DNA of 64,000 nt from Pelagibacterales bacterium SAG-MED22. Lineage in GTDB: Bacteria > Pseudomonadota > Alphaproteobacteria > Pelagibacterales > Pelagibacteraceae. The position numbers were made by a program, and so were the translations under genes. Each line of letters starts with the position of its first letter. Position 1 is the first letter of the stretch. The notes below the pieces were generated by a model, which was not told where the DNA came from, did no database searches, and worked only from the letters and a program-made list of their open reading frames with translations. The DNA lies in the NCBI GenBank assembly GCA_014653985.1, contig JACWDT010000001.1, positions 1 through 64,000 on the forward strand. The letters run 5' to 3'. This document shows, piece after piece, positions 25,998 through 35,165 of the stretch.

Positions 25998-26924
25998 ATG
26001 AAAAGATCTACAAAAATAACAAGTATAGTAATTATATTTTTTCTAATTATCACAACTGTGATTGTTGGAAGAACTATGATTGGAAATCATTTTAAAAAAA
26101 AATTTAGCAAAAGACCACCACCAGGGATAATAATTACAACCGCTAAAGAAAGAATATTTGAAAATATTATAAGTACTTATGGAACAGCCGCACCAGTTCA
26201 AACTCAATCATTTAAAATTGAAAAGTATGAAATTCTTAAACCAATCAAATATAATCAAAAAATTAAGAAAGGTGATGTTATTGCCAATCTTAAAAATAGA
26301 AAAATTACAGCTCAATTTGACGGAATAATTGGAAAAAGAGAATTCTCTGAAGATTTAGAAGTTTCAAAATCATCAATACTTATCAACATTGAAGATACCA
26401 GCTCAATTTATTGTGATGTAGATATACCAGAAATATTTGTCCCATTTATTAAAGTTGGTTTACCTGTGGACATAAAATTTTCTGGCTACAAAGACAAAAT
26501 ATATAAAGGAAATGTTGATTCATTTGCAAGCAGAATAAGCGAGGAGACAAGATCTTTGGCTACTAGAATCAAAATGGATAATCTTTCAGGCGAAATACTT
26601 CCAGGCTCATTTTTAGAAATATCAATTAAATATGATGTTAGAGAAAGTTTAAGTATTCCAGATACAAGTACAATAGTTGAAGGTGAAAATGTATTTATTT
26701 ATAAAGTTGATGAGAAGAATAAAGCACTGAAAACAAAAATTACTACTGGTGATCGATACATAGGTTTTGTAGAAGTTTTAAATGGTCTAAATAGTGGTGA
26801 TAGAATTGTTGCCGAAGGTACAAAAAAAGTAAGACCCAATCTAACCATAAGGCCAATAGAAAAAGGCTCCAAAACAAAACAGGGAAATTCTAATTGGGGT
26901 AAAAAAGATAAATCAAATAATTAA
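25998..26924 (+). CDS. RND efflux pump membrane-fusion (periplasmic adaptor) subunit
   Basis: 308 residues starting with a membrane anchor or signal segment (residues ~8-28, IVIIFFLIITTVIVG), then a short lipoyl/barrel-sandwich module with GDVIANLKNRKITAQFDG near 89-106 and a beta-barrel domain. It lacks the long alpha-hairpin of AcrA and is short for the family. It links the inner-membrane RND pump to an outer-membrane channel. It ends one codon before the pump gene; no TolC-like gene is in the window. Confidence 0.88.
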   Translation: MKRSTKITSIVIIFFLIITTVIVGRTMIGNHFKKKFSKRPPPGIIITTAKERIFENIISTYGTAAPVQTQSFKIEKYEILKPIKYNQKIKKGDVIANLKNRKITAQFDGIIGKREFSEDLEVSKSSILINIEDTSSIYCDVDIPEIFVPFIKVGLPVDIKFSGYKDKIYKGNVDSFASRISEETRSLATRIKMDNLSGEILPGSFLEISIKYDVRESLSIPDTSTIVEGENVFIYKVDEKNKALKTKITTGDRYIGFVEVLNGLNSGDRIVAEGTKKVRPNLTIRPIEKGSKTKQGNSNWGKKDKSNN

Positions 26925-29900
26925 ATGTATATTACTGAAGTCAGCATAAAAAGACCTGTTGTTGCTTGGGTAATGTCATTAATATTAATTATTTTTGGTA
27001 TCTTTGTTTTTGCAGAGTTACCAGTAAGGGAATTACCAGATGGCATACAGCCACCAGTCGTTCAAGTACAAACGGAATATAAATCTGCCTCAGCAGAAAT
27101 TGTTGACGAAGAAATAACTCAAAAAATTGAGGATGTTATTGGTGGAGCAGAAGGAATTAAAAATATAGATTCAAGTTCTCTCAGCGGAAGAAGTAGAATA
27201 AATATTCAATTCAATACTGACATAGATTTAGAAGATGCAGCAAATGATATTCGAGAGAGAGTATCAAGAGTAGTTGATAATCTGCCTAGTGAATCGAGTC
27301 CTCCTCAAATATTAAAACAGGCAGCCGGATTTACAACCACGATGTGGGTGGGCCTATCCTCTCCAACCTGGAGTGACCTAGAACTTGGAGATTATGCAGA
27401 AAGATATCTTATCGATGCTTTTTCGAGTGTACCTAACGTTGGAAGAATAAGAGTTGGCGGATTAAGAGAGTTAAGTGTTAGAGTTTGGATAGATCCAATT
27501 AAATTAGCTGCGAATAACCTTACAATTCAGGAGGTAGAAAGAGCATTTAGGAATGAGAATATTAATCTTCCAGCGGGGACCTTAGAAGCAAACAATAAAG
27601 ATCTAACTCTTAATATTGATAAATCTTATTCTAACATTGATAGCATCAAACTGTTACCTTTAAAAAAGTATAAGGATAAAGTTATAATCTTATCAGATGT
27701 TGCAAATGTTGAATTAGGTCCAGTTTCAGAAAAAACTTTATTTAAAGCTCAAAGAAAAAATGCGATTAATTTAAAAACTGTAGGGATTGGAATTTATGCT
27801 AAAAGTGGCGCTTCTACTGTTGAACTTTCAAATCAGGTTAAAGCAAAAATAAATGATCTAAATAAATCTTTGCCAGATGGATTAAAATTAGAGGTTGCTT
27901 TTAACAGAGCTACATATGTTGGTGCAGCGATTGAAGAAGTTTATAAGAGTTTGATTATTGCATTTATTTTAGTTGTTTTAATTATATATCTATTTCTTGG
28001 TAACCTTAAAGCTGTGATAGTTCCAGCAGTTGCGCTACCAGTTAGTTTAATAGGATCATTCTTAGGATTATACTTATTTGACCTTTCAATTAATATTTTC
28101 GTATTGTTAAGTTTTATTTTAGCCATAGGTATAATAACGGATGATTCTGTTATAATGACTGATGCCATCTATACTAGAATTGAAAATGGTGAAACTCCAC
28201 TCGTTGCTGCATATAAGGGATCGAAACAAATTACTTTTGCAATTATTGCAACAACCTTAATTTTAGTTGCAGTTTTTTTACCTCTAATTTTTATCAAAGG
28301 TATTTCTGGAACTTTATTTAAAGAGACAGCAATCGCTCTATCTTTCTCTATAGTGGTTTCTTCCTTTGTTGCTTTAACATTGTCCCCAATGCTAGGAAGT
28401 AAATTTTTAAATAAAAAAGAAAAAATAAATTTTTTTGTAAAAAAATTTAATAATGGATTTAAATCTTTTACTAGCTTTTATATTGATACTTTAAAATATT
28501 GGATAAATAAGCAAAAAACTATTTCAGCATTTATAATTTTAGTAATTGTAGCTTCTGTATTTTTGTTTGATTTTTCTAAAAAAGAGTTAATTCCAACTGA
28601 AGACAGGGGTGTTTATTTGATAATTGGATCTACTGATGAAGGTAGCTCATTTGAATATACTCAAGAAAAAGCTCAAATTATTGAGAGCAGAATAATTAAA
28701 TTATTACAAGCAAAAGATAGTCCATACGAGAGGGTAATTATGAGAGTTCCAGGATTTGGTAAGTCTGCAACAACTTACAACACGTTTATAATTATTGCTT
28801 TATTAGATGAATGGAAAAATAGAGAAAAAAGTAGTCAGATAGTATTGAGAGAAGCTATCGGACAAGTTGTTTCTGTTCCTGAAACTTTTGCTTTCCCAAT
28901 ATCTCCCCAAGCAATTAGAGTTTCAAGCTATAACAAGCCAGTTCAAATGGTAATTTATGGAACAAGCTATGAGGAGCTTGAAGAAATACAAAAAAATGCT
29001 TTGCGTGAGTTAAGAAAAAATAGAAATATGTCTCGAATAGAAAGTGATTACACTAAAAATAAACCTGAAGTTAAATTAATAACTAATAAAAATAGAGCTA
29101 ACGATTTAGGAGTATCTACAGAAAATATAGGTAGAACTTTAGAGACACTTTACGGAGGCAAAAGGGTTACTACTTTTAGTAAACAAGGAAGAGAATACCC
29201 AATTATTTTACAACAATACCTTGCAGATAGAAGAGACAAAGACGGTTTATCTAAAATTTTTGTTAGATCGGAGACAACTGGAAAACTTGTTTCAGTAGCA
29301 AGTTTAGTTGAATTCAAAGAAAAAGGTACAGCGGAAGTACTACCTAGATACAACCGTCAAAGAGCAGTTACAATTTCTGCAGCACTCTCAGAGGATTATA
29401 CATTATCCGAGGCAATAAATTATATAGAAAATGTCATGGTGAAAGTTGCACCTCAAAATCAAATTACTTGGAAAGGAAAATCTGAAGAATTAAAAGAAAC
29501 AACTAATGAAATATATTTAATCTTTGCTTTAGCATTGATCACAGCATATTTGGTGATGGCGGCAACATTCAATTCTTTTGTGCACCCTTTTATAATCATT
29601 TTAACAGTTCCACTTGCAGTTTTTGGTGGATTAGTCTTTATTTTATTTTTAAATAGTTCGATTAATATTTTTTCTCAGATAGCATTAATAATACTGATCG
29701 GTATCTCAACAAAGAATAGTATTTTAATAGTAGACTATACAAATCAGATAAGAACAACAGGTGTTAAACTGCAAGATGCAATACTCAAAGCGTGTCAACT
29801 GAGAATAAGACCAATTATTATGACATCGTTAAGTACTATGATTGCGATGTTACCACTAGTAATAGGAAATATTGGGCCAGGTGCGGGAGAAGGATCAAGA

Positions 29901-30047
29901 TTAGCTGTTGGAGGAACTATTCTTGGAGGAATGATTATTTCAACCTTTTTCACATTATACGTAACACCGACAATGTACTTAGCATTAGCAAAAAATACAA
30001 AACGTATTGATGCGGTAGATATAGAGCTTAAAAAACAGTTAAGTTAA
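26925..30047 (+). CDS. RND-family multidrug efflux permease (AcrB/MexF-like)
   Basis: 1040 residues with the classical 12-helix layout and two large periplasmic loops. It starts ITEVSIKRPVVAWVMSLIL. The proton-relay Asp pair is in GIITDDSVIMTDAIYTR near residue 405, and the lysine of helix 10 is in IGISTKNSILIVDY near 925. The ATFNSFVHPFIIILTVPLAV segment near 880 is typical of HAE1 pumps. It exports hydrophobic compounds using the proton gradient together with the adaptor just upstream. Its stop shares TTAA with the convergent SLT gene. Confidence 0.95.
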   Translation: MYITEVSIKRPVVAWVMSLILIIFGIFVFAELPVRELPDGIQPPVVQVQTEYKSASAEIVDEEITQKIEDVIGGAEGIKNIDSSSLSGRSRINIQFNTDIDLEDAANDIRERVSRVVDNLPSESSPPQILKQAAGFTTTMWVGLSSPTWSDLELGDYAERYLIDAFSSVPNVGRIRVGGLRELSVRVWIDPIKLAANNLTIQEVERAFRNENINLPAGTLEANNKDLTLNIDKSYSNIDSIKLLPLKKYKDKVIILSDVANVELGPVSEKTLFKAQRKNAINLKTVGIGIYAKSGASTVELSNQVKAKINDLNKSLPDGLKLEVAFNRATYVGAAIEEVYKSLIIAFILVVLIIYLFLGNLKAVIVPAVALPVSLIGSFLGLYLFDLSINIFVLLSFILAIGIITDDSVIMTDAIYTRIENGETPLVAAYKGSKQITFAIIATTLILVAVFLPLIFIKGISGTLFKETAIALSFSIVVSSFVALTLSPMLGSKFLNKKEKINFFVKKFNNGFKSFTSFYIDTLKYWINKQKTISAFIILVIVASVFLFDFSKKELIPTEDRGVYLIIGSTDEGSSFEYTQEKAQIIESRIIKLLQAKDSPYERVIMRVPGFGKSATTYNTFIIIALLDEWKNREKSSQIVLREAIGQVVSVPETFAFPISPQAIRVSSYNKPVQMVIYGTSYEELEEIQKNALRELRKNRNMSRIESDYTKNKPEVKLITNKNRANDLGVSTENIGRTLETLYGGKRVTTFSKQGREYPIILQQYLADRRDKDGLSKIFVRSETTGKLVSVASLVEFKEKGTAEVLPRYNRQRAVTISAALSEDYTLSEAINYIENVMVKVAPQNQITWKGKSEELKETTNEIYLIFALALITAYLVMAATFNSFVHPFIIILTVPLAVFGGLVFILFLNSSINIFSQIALIILIGISTKNSILIVDYTNQIRTTGVKLQDAILKACQLRIRPIIMTSLSTMIAMLPLVIGNIGPGAGEGSRLAVGGTILGGMIISTFFTLYVTPTMYLALAKNTKRIDAVDIELKKQLS

Positions 30048-30643
30048 AAAACAATATATTTATTTGTAGATAAAGAATTCTTACAATCAGATAATTGTTT
30101 TTTATAAATATTTGACTGCTTTTCTACTCTCTTTGCTAAATTAATAACTTTATTATTACTTTTATAATTTTTATAATTTCCCCACCCTTCATGGTAGGCA
30201 ATATATTGTTTAAAAGCATCTGTTTTTGAAACTTTTAAAATTTTTTCAGTTTTAGTTGTATACCATCCAATGAAATCAACACTATCTTTAAATCTTGTTC
30301 TGGTTGCAAACTTATTTCCTGTTTCAGTTTTATATTGTTTCCATGTTCCTTTAACCGCCTGAGAATAGCCAAATGAACTTGAAGGTCTTTTATAAGGGAA
30401 TATTTTAAAAAGTTTTTTTCGAGGAGGTTTCGCTAGCCAATCAAAACCTGACTCCATTTTTATAATTGCAAGTTGTAAATAAACTGGCGTACCCCATTTT
30501 TTCTCTGATTTTTTTGCATGCTTATACCATAAATACCTTTCATCAAATATTGAACAACTATTAGATGTATTGGAAGGAACAGAAGAACATCCGTTTATAA
30601 AAAAAATTAATATAATTAGATATTTACTTTTTATAAAATTCAT
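30044..30643 (-). CDS. Lipoprotein with a lytic-transglycosylase (SLT)-like domain
   Basis: 199 residues with a lipoprotein signal: short basic start, hydrophobic core and lipobox INGC (Cys19). The mature domain resembles goose-type/SLT lysozyme folds: QLAIIKMESGFDWLAK carries the likely catalytic Glu near residue 64, SSSFGYSQAVKGTWKQYK is the GYxQ-type segment, and YIAYHEGWGNYKN is the third motif. It probably cleaves peptidoglycan at the outer membrane. It overlaps the start region of the VanZ-like gene by 20 bases. Confidence 0.7.
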   Translation of the reverse strand: MNFIKSKYLIILIFFINGCSSVPSNTSNSCSIFDERYLWYKHAKKSEKKWGTPVYLQLAIIKMESGFDWLAKPPRKKLFKIFPYKRPSSSFGYSQAVKGTWKQYKTETGNKFATRTRFKDSVDFIGWYTTKTEKILKVSKTDAFKQYIAYHEGWGNYKNYKSNNKVINLAKRVEKQSNIYKKQLSDCKNSLSTNKYIVF

Positions 30644-31013
30644 ATTTAAAAAAATATAAAATAATTATCACAGTTATACCTAACACATTTCCTAATAAGT
30701 CAGAAAATTGAAATGCTCTTATGGGTATTAAAAAGTGAAGCAATTCTAAGAACACAGCAATAAACAACAAGTAAAATTTCAAAACTTTAAGTTCTGAAAT
30801 ATTGTCAAAAGCGAATAAGCCAAGTGCTGTTAAAAAGGAAAATGCAAAAAAATGATTTATTGATATAAAAAAATTATTGATAATTTGAGGTTCAAAATCA
30901 CAATTATTATAAAGATAACATCCAATAAAATTTCCAGGATAAACGTATGCAATAATTAAAAACAAATTTGCAAAATAGAAAATTATTTTGGAACTTTTTT
31001 TAATAAATTTCAT
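30624..31013 (-). CDS. VanZ-like membrane protein
   Basis: 129 residues with four hydrophobic helices. The signature is ELLHFLIPIRAFQFSDLLGN near residues 88-107, with the E-x-x-H/Q, P-x-R, D-x-x-x-N spacing seen in VanZ-type proteins. Function in Gram-negatives is unknown. It lies upstream of the SLT lipoprotein on the same strand with a 20-base overlap, so a cell-envelope role is likely. It diverges from gpmA across a region with a 14-base palindrome. Confidence 0.75.
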   Translation of the reverse strand: MKFIKKSSKIIFYFANLFLIIAYVYPGNFIGCYLYNNCDFEPQIINNFFISINHFFAFSFLTALGLFAFDNISELKVLKFYLLFIAVFLELLHFLIPIRAFQFSDLLGNVLGITVIIILYFFKYEFYKK

Positions 31014-31015
31014 TT

Positions 31016-31029
31016 ATAAGTTAACTTAT
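31016..31029. promoter_or_regulatory. 14-base perfect palindrome between VanZ-like gene and gpmA
   Basis: ATAAGTTAACTTAT is a perfect, uninterrupted palindrome in the 44-base gap between divergent genes, 28 bases before the gpmA start and 2 bases before the other start. The half-site recurs as TTAAGTTA at about 31033-31040. It looks like an operator for a dimeric regulator, though AT-rich DNA makes palindromes more likely by chance. Confidence 0.35.
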
Positions 31030-31057
31030 GTATTAAGTTACTATAAAATACAATAAC

Positions 31058-31771
31058 GTGAAAATTTTAATTTTGGTAAGGCATGGTCAAAGTATATGGA
31101 ATCTTGAAAATAGGTTTACAGGATGGGTAGATGTCGATTTAAACCAAAATGGAATATCTCAAGCAAAAAAAGCTGGTAAACTCATTAAAGACAAACAAAT
31201 AAATATTGATTTATATTATTCATCATTTCAATTAAGAGCCAAAAAAACTATGAAAATTATACAAGAACAATTAGATGACTACACAAATGTTATATCTGCT
31301 TGGCAACTTAACGAAAGACACTATGGAGCTCTTACTGGTTTAAATAAAGATGAAATGAAAAAAAAACTTGGAGAAGAAAAAGTTCAACAGTTCAGACGCT
31401 CTTGGGATTTAAGACCTGATCCACTAGATAACAATAACAGTTATCACTCCTTAATTATTAATACATATAAAGATATACCTGTTAATAAAATTCCAGAAAC
31501 TGAGTCTTTGAAAGATACTTATGAGAGGGTAATTAAATATTATAGTGAAGATATTGAAAGTAATTTAAACAATAAAAATATTTTAATTTCTGCGCATGGA
31601 AATTCAATAAGAGCTTTATGTAAGTATCTTTTTAATTTAGATGACAATCAAATTTCAAAATTAGAAATACCTACTGGTAACCCTTTGCTGATAAAATTTA
31701 ATAATGATAATAAGATAATAAATTGTGAGTATCTTGACTCAGAAAGAGCTAAAGATCTTTTAGTTTATTAA
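31058..31771 (+). CDS. gpmA: 2,3-bisphosphoglycerate-dependent phosphoglycerate mutase
   Basis: 237 residues. LVRHGQSIWNLENRFTGW near residues 6-23 has the phospho-accepting His, NERHYGALTGLNKDEM near 87 is the second signature, and SAHGNSIRALCKYL near 180 has the second His. It interconverts 3- and 2-phosphoglycerate in glycolysis and gluconeogenesis. The start is GTG at 31058; the only upstream in-frame ATG is followed at once by a stop. Its 3' end overlaps the convergent murU gene by 23 bases. Confidence 0.97.
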   Translation: MKILILVRHGQSIWNLENRFTGWVDVDLNQNGISQAKKAGKLIKDKQINIDLYYSSFQLRAKKTMKIIQEQLDDYTNVISAWQLNERHYGALTGLNKDEMKKKLGEEKVQQFRRSWDLRPDPLDNNNSYHSLIINTYKDIPVNKIPETESLKDTYERVIKYYSEDIESNLNNKNILISAHGNSIRALCKYLFNLDDNQISKLEIPTGNPLLIKFNNDNKIINCEYLDSERAKDLLVY

Positions 31772-32438
31772 AAGTATTTAAGTCTGTTAAATGATAAAAT
31801 TTTTGCTTACTCTCATACCCATATAATTTTTTTTCATATATTAATTTGTTCCATATGTTTAAGATTGAAAATTTTGTATTGATTTGATTCATCAAAATTT
31901 TTTGATTTAAAATTTGGCAGCCAGTATAGATAAAATCTATTTTATTTTTTTTTGTAATAAGATTATTTGTGAGACTGAAATCACCTTTAAAATTTTGATC
32001 AAAGCTTAATTTTTTATTTACTAATAAAAGAATATTTTCTAATTTTTTTAAAAAATAAATTTCCTCCATTCTCAAAATTTCATTGAGATAGTCTTTTGAC
32101 CAAATTGTATCGGGATTAAATACCATAAAATCATCTTCGCTTGTGTTTTTGATCATATTTAGTATGCCACCACCTGTATCTAAAATATTTTCTCCATCCT
32201 CGACGATTTGAATATCTACATTAAAGTTATTTCTTTTAATAAAATTTGAAAAATGGTCTTTTAAGTAAAAAGTATTAATAATAATTTTATTAATTCCCAG
32301 CTCTTTAATTAAATTTATGTTTTTCTCAAATACAGTAACATTCTTTATTTCAAGCAGTGGCTTAGGTTTTTCTAAAGTAATTGGATTTAGCCGCTTTCCA
32401 AAACCAGCACACAAAATTAAAGCAGTATTTATTTTCAT
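31749..32438 (-). CDS. murU: MurNAc-1-phosphate uridylyltransferase-like nucleotidyltransferase
   Basis: 229 residues of the nucleotidyltransferase A family: ALILCAGFGKRLNPIT near residues 6-21 and EKPKPLLEIKN are the NTP-binding motifs, and MVFNPDTIW near 105 has the metal Asp. Alone it could be a mannose-1-phosphate guanylyltransferase, but it directly follows an AmgK-like kinase (4-base gap). That pair matches the AmgK-MurU shortcut converting recycled MurNAc to UDP-MurNAc. Last gene of the polA/chvIG/ahcY minus-strand run. Confidence 0.8.
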   Translation of the reverse strand: MKINTALILCAGFGKRLNPITLEKPKPLLEIKNVTVFEKNINLIKELGINKIIINTFYLKDHFSNFIKRNNFNVDIQIVEDGENILDTGGGILNMIKNTSEDDFMVFNPDTIWSKDYLNEILRMEEIYFLKKLENILLLVNKKLSFDQNFKGDFSLTNNLITKKNKIDFIYTGCQILNQKILMNQINTKFSILNIWNKLIYEKKLYGYESKQKFYHLTDLNTFNKLKDL

Positions 32439-32442
32439 AGCT

Positions 32443-33387
32443 TTACTTGATAAATTTAGGAAAATTACCTTTCATTAGAGATTTTAAATTTTTAAATTCT
32501 ATATTATTTTTCATTCTATAATTAATCATTTGCCATGCATAGGGAATCATTTTCTTGTATTTTTTTTTATTATCTCTAGCTGCTAAACGCATAAAAATTC
32601 CAATAATTTTTAGGTTTCTCACAACAGATAAAATTTCAAAGTCATTTATGAATTTTTTTGTTTTATCTTTTTTAAATTTTTTTAAATAATAATTTAAAAC
32701 TTTTTTTTTAAATTTATTAGAAGTTTTGAGCCTAACATCATCAACAAGTGATGCTAAATCATAAGCTTTGTTACCAATTAGGGCATCTTGACTGTCAATC
32801 ACAGCAATATTATTTTTAAAATATAATAAATTTGAAATGTGAAAGTCTCTATGAACAAAAGTATCATTCTTAAATTTTAATTTTAATAATAAGTTTTTGA
32901 CTTCCTTTTTATATTTTTTTTCAAAACTTCTCATCTTATATGAATTTATTTTTCTTGGAGCATACCATTCAGAAAATAGGTTTGCTTCATTACATAATAT
33001 TTTATTATCATATTCCTTAACCTTGTATTTTTGGTTTTTAAAATTTATGACATGTTTATCTTTAATCGATTGTAATTTAATTAGAGTTTTTAATATTTTT
33101 TTAAAAATTATTTCTTTATTAGTTTTTTTATTTTTTAATACCTTAATTAAAGTATCATCTCCAAAATCCTCTACCTCCATTAAATGATCTTTATAATTAT
33201 GATTTAATAGTTTGGGTGCTAAAATTTTATTTTTAATCAATATTTTGTTAATAGCATCGTAGATTAGAAGATTTTTATTTTTTTCTTTTTTAGCAAGAAC
33301 CACAATAGAGTGATTTTTCTTATTTCTGTAAAATTTTCGAAAAGATGCGTCGCCCTTAATCTCCTTTAATTCTTTCAAATTTAGCAT
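32443..33387 (-). CDS. amgK: AmgK-like anomeric sugar kinase (aminoglycoside phosphotransferase fold)
   Basis: 314 residues of the choline/aminoglycoside kinase fold. The catalytic loop is VHRDFHISNLLYF near residue 195 (HxDxxxxN), followed by the metal site VIDSQDALIGNKAYDLASLV near 214. AmgK phosphorylates MurNAc or GlcNAc at C1 for cell-wall recycling; this assignment rests on the adjacent MurU-like gene and on tsaE upstream. Rare codons and lysine content are like those of neighbours. It follows tsaE by 4 bases. Confidence 0.8.
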   Translation of the reverse strand: MLNLKELKEIKGDASFRKFYRNKKNHSIVVLAKKEKNKNLLIYDAINKILIKNKILAPKLLNHNYKDHLMEVEDFGDDTLIKVLKNKKTNKEIIFKKILKTLIKLQSIKDKHVINFKNQKYKVKEYDNKILCNEANLFSEWYAPRKINSYKMRSFEKKYKKEVKNLLLKLKFKNDTFVHRDFHISNLLYFKNNIAVIDSQDALIGNKAYDLASLVDDVRLKTSNKFKKKVLNYYLKKFKKDKTKKFINDFEILSVVRNLKIIGIFMRLAARDNKKKYKKMIPYAWQMINYRMKNNIEFKNLKSLMKGNFPKFIK

Positions 33388-33391
33388 TTTA

Positions 33392-33853
33392 TTAAAATGA
33401 ATTTAAACCTTTTATATGAACTGTTCTATTTTTTAGTTCATTTTCGTATGTAAATAATAAATCTATTTTTTTTGCTTCATTACTATTTTTAAGTAATTGA
33501 GGCCACTCGACTAAAGTAACGATTTTTTTATTTTTTTCAAAAATATCAAGATCTTTTATTTCTGAACTATTTTTTATCCTAAATAAATCGTAATGTTTAA
33601 TTATAAAATTATTAGTTTCGTATTCATTCAGTAAATTAAATGTAGGACTGGTAACTTCAGTAAGTTTTAGTTTCTCATCACTCTGAAATTTATTTACAAA
33701 ATATTTTACAAAAGTTGTCTTCCCTACTCCCATCTCACCATGCAAAAAAATATATTCGCCACCTTTAAAATATTTGGTTAATTTTTCTGCTAATTCTCTT
33801 GTAGACTTCTCTGAAGTTATATCAATTTTGCTATCTTTAATAGCGGTAGGCAT
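33392..33853 (-). CDS. tsaE: tRNA t6A37 biosynthesis ATPase TsaE
   Basis: 153 residues. The Walker A loop is [16 protein letters not shown] near residues 37-52, [12 protein letters not shown] near 80 is the family signature and VTLVEWPQ near 123 the Walker B-like strand. It powers the TsaB-TsaD complex that makes t6A in ANN-decoding tRNAs. The ATG at 33853 begins MPTAIKDSK and overlaps the ahcY end by 17 bases; an ATG 30 bases further upstream lies deeper in ahcY and is less likely. Confidence 0.93.
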   Translation of the reverse strand: MPTAIKDSKIDITSEKSTRELAEKLTKYFKGGEYIFLHGEMGVGKTTFVKYFVNKFQSDEKLKLTEVTSPTFNLLNEYETNNFIIKHYDLFRIKNSSEIKDLDIFEKNKKIVTLVEWPQLLKNSNEAKKIDLLFTYENELKNRTVHIKGLNSF

Positions 33854-35123
33854 CTGGTTTAAAAGGACCTTCTGTTCCCACACTAATATAATCTGCTTGA
33901 TCTTTAGATAATTTAGTTAGTTTAGCACCAACTTTTTTAAGATGTAAAGTAGCAACTTTTTCGTCCAAATGCTTTGGTAATACATAAACCTTATTGTCGT
34001 AATTTTTATGATTATGCCAAAGTTCTATCTGCGCAATTACCTGATTAGTAAAAGATGCGCTCATAACAAAACTAGGATGTCCAGTTGCACAACCCAAATT
34101 TACTAATCTTCCCTCCGCCAATAAAATAATTCTCTTACCACCAGGAAGTTCTATTTCGTGAACTTGAGGTTTAACTTCGGTCCACTTATAATTTTTTAAA
34201 GCATCAACTTGTATTTCGTTATCAAAGTGACCAATGTTACATAATATTGCTCTATCTTTCATGTCTCGCATATGGTCTGCAGTAACTATATCTTTATTTC
34301 CTGTTGCAGTTACAACTATATCTGCTCTACTTATAGCTTCATCCATTAAAACAACCTCATAGCCCTCCATCGCTGCTTGAAGAGCACAAATTGGATCTGC
34401 TTCTGTAACTAATACTCTTGCTCCACTTTGTCTCAAAGATGCGGCACTTCCTTTTCCAACGTCTCCAAAGCCAGCAACAATTGCAATTTTACCTGACATC
34501 ATTACATCCGTTGCTCGTCTTATTCCATCAACCAAACTTTCTCTACAGCCATATAAATTGTCGAATTTTGATTTAGTGACTGAGTCATTTACATTTATAG
34601 CTGGAACTAAAAGAGATTTATCTTTTTCCATTTTATTAAGTGCTTTAATTCCAGTTGTTGTTTCCTCTGAAACGCCTTTAACATCTTCCATCAATTTTTT
34701 GTATTCGTTATGCATGATTGCTGTTAAGTCGCCACCATCATCTAATAACATATTTGGTTTCCAATCAGATTTCCCTACGATAGTCTGTTTAATACACCAT
34801 AAGTATTCTTCTTCAGTTTCACCCTTCCATGCATAAACAGGAATACCTGCTTTAGCAATAGCAGCGGCAGCATGATCTTGGGTTGAAAAAATATTACAAG
34901 ATGACCATCTCACTTCAGCCCCTAGATCAACTAATGTTTCAATTAGCACAGCTGTTTGTATTGTCATATGTAAACAGCCAATAATTTTAGCACCTTTAAG
35001 AGGTTCTTTTTTTGAATATTCTTCTCTTAAAGCCATCAATCCTGGCATTTCACTTTCTGCAATAGAAATTTCTTTTCTTCCAAAGTCTGCTTGTGAAATA
35101 TCTTTTACTTTATAATCTTCCAT
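33837..35123 (-). CDS. ahcY: S-adenosylhomocysteine hydrolase
   Basis: 428 residues. It splits S-adenosylhomocysteine to adenosine and homocysteine, using bound [18 protein letters not shown] near residues 78-92 and the NAD site [20 protein letters not shown] near 210-229 are clear, with the C-terminal FKPDAYRY tail that completes the partner subunit's active site. It feeds homocysteine toward methionine and removes the methyltransferase inhibitor. It lies 42 bases after chvG; no SAH riboswitch is evident in that gap. Confidence 0.98.
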   Translation of the reverse strand: MEDYKVKDISQADFGRKEISIAESEMPGLMALREEYSKKEPLKGAKIIGCLHMTIQTAVLIETLVDLGAEVRWSSCNIFSTQDHAAAAIAKAGIPVYAWKGETEEEYLWCIKQTIVGKSDWKPNMLLDDGGDLTAIMHNEYKKLMEDVKGVSEETTTGIKALNKMEKDKSLLVPAINVNDSVTKSKFDNLYGCRESLVDGIRRATDVMMSGKIAIVAGFGDVGKGSAASLRQSGARVLVTEADPICALQAAMEGYEVVLMDEAISRADIVVTATGNKDIVTADHMRDMKDRAILCNIGHFDNEIQVDALKNYKWTEVKPQVHEIELPGGKRIILLAEGRLVNLGCATGHPSFVMSASFTNQVIAQIELWHNHKNYDNKVYVLPKHLDEKVATLHLKKVGAKLTKLSKDQADYISVGTEGPFKPDAYRY

Positions 35124-35165
35124 GGCATGGTTTATAACGTTAAGTATTAATTTATCAACATTAGA

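Noticed and set aside
35124-35165. SAH riboswitch before ahcY
   Set aside because: The gap between chvG and ahcY is only 42 bases and shows no conserved stem; too short for the element.
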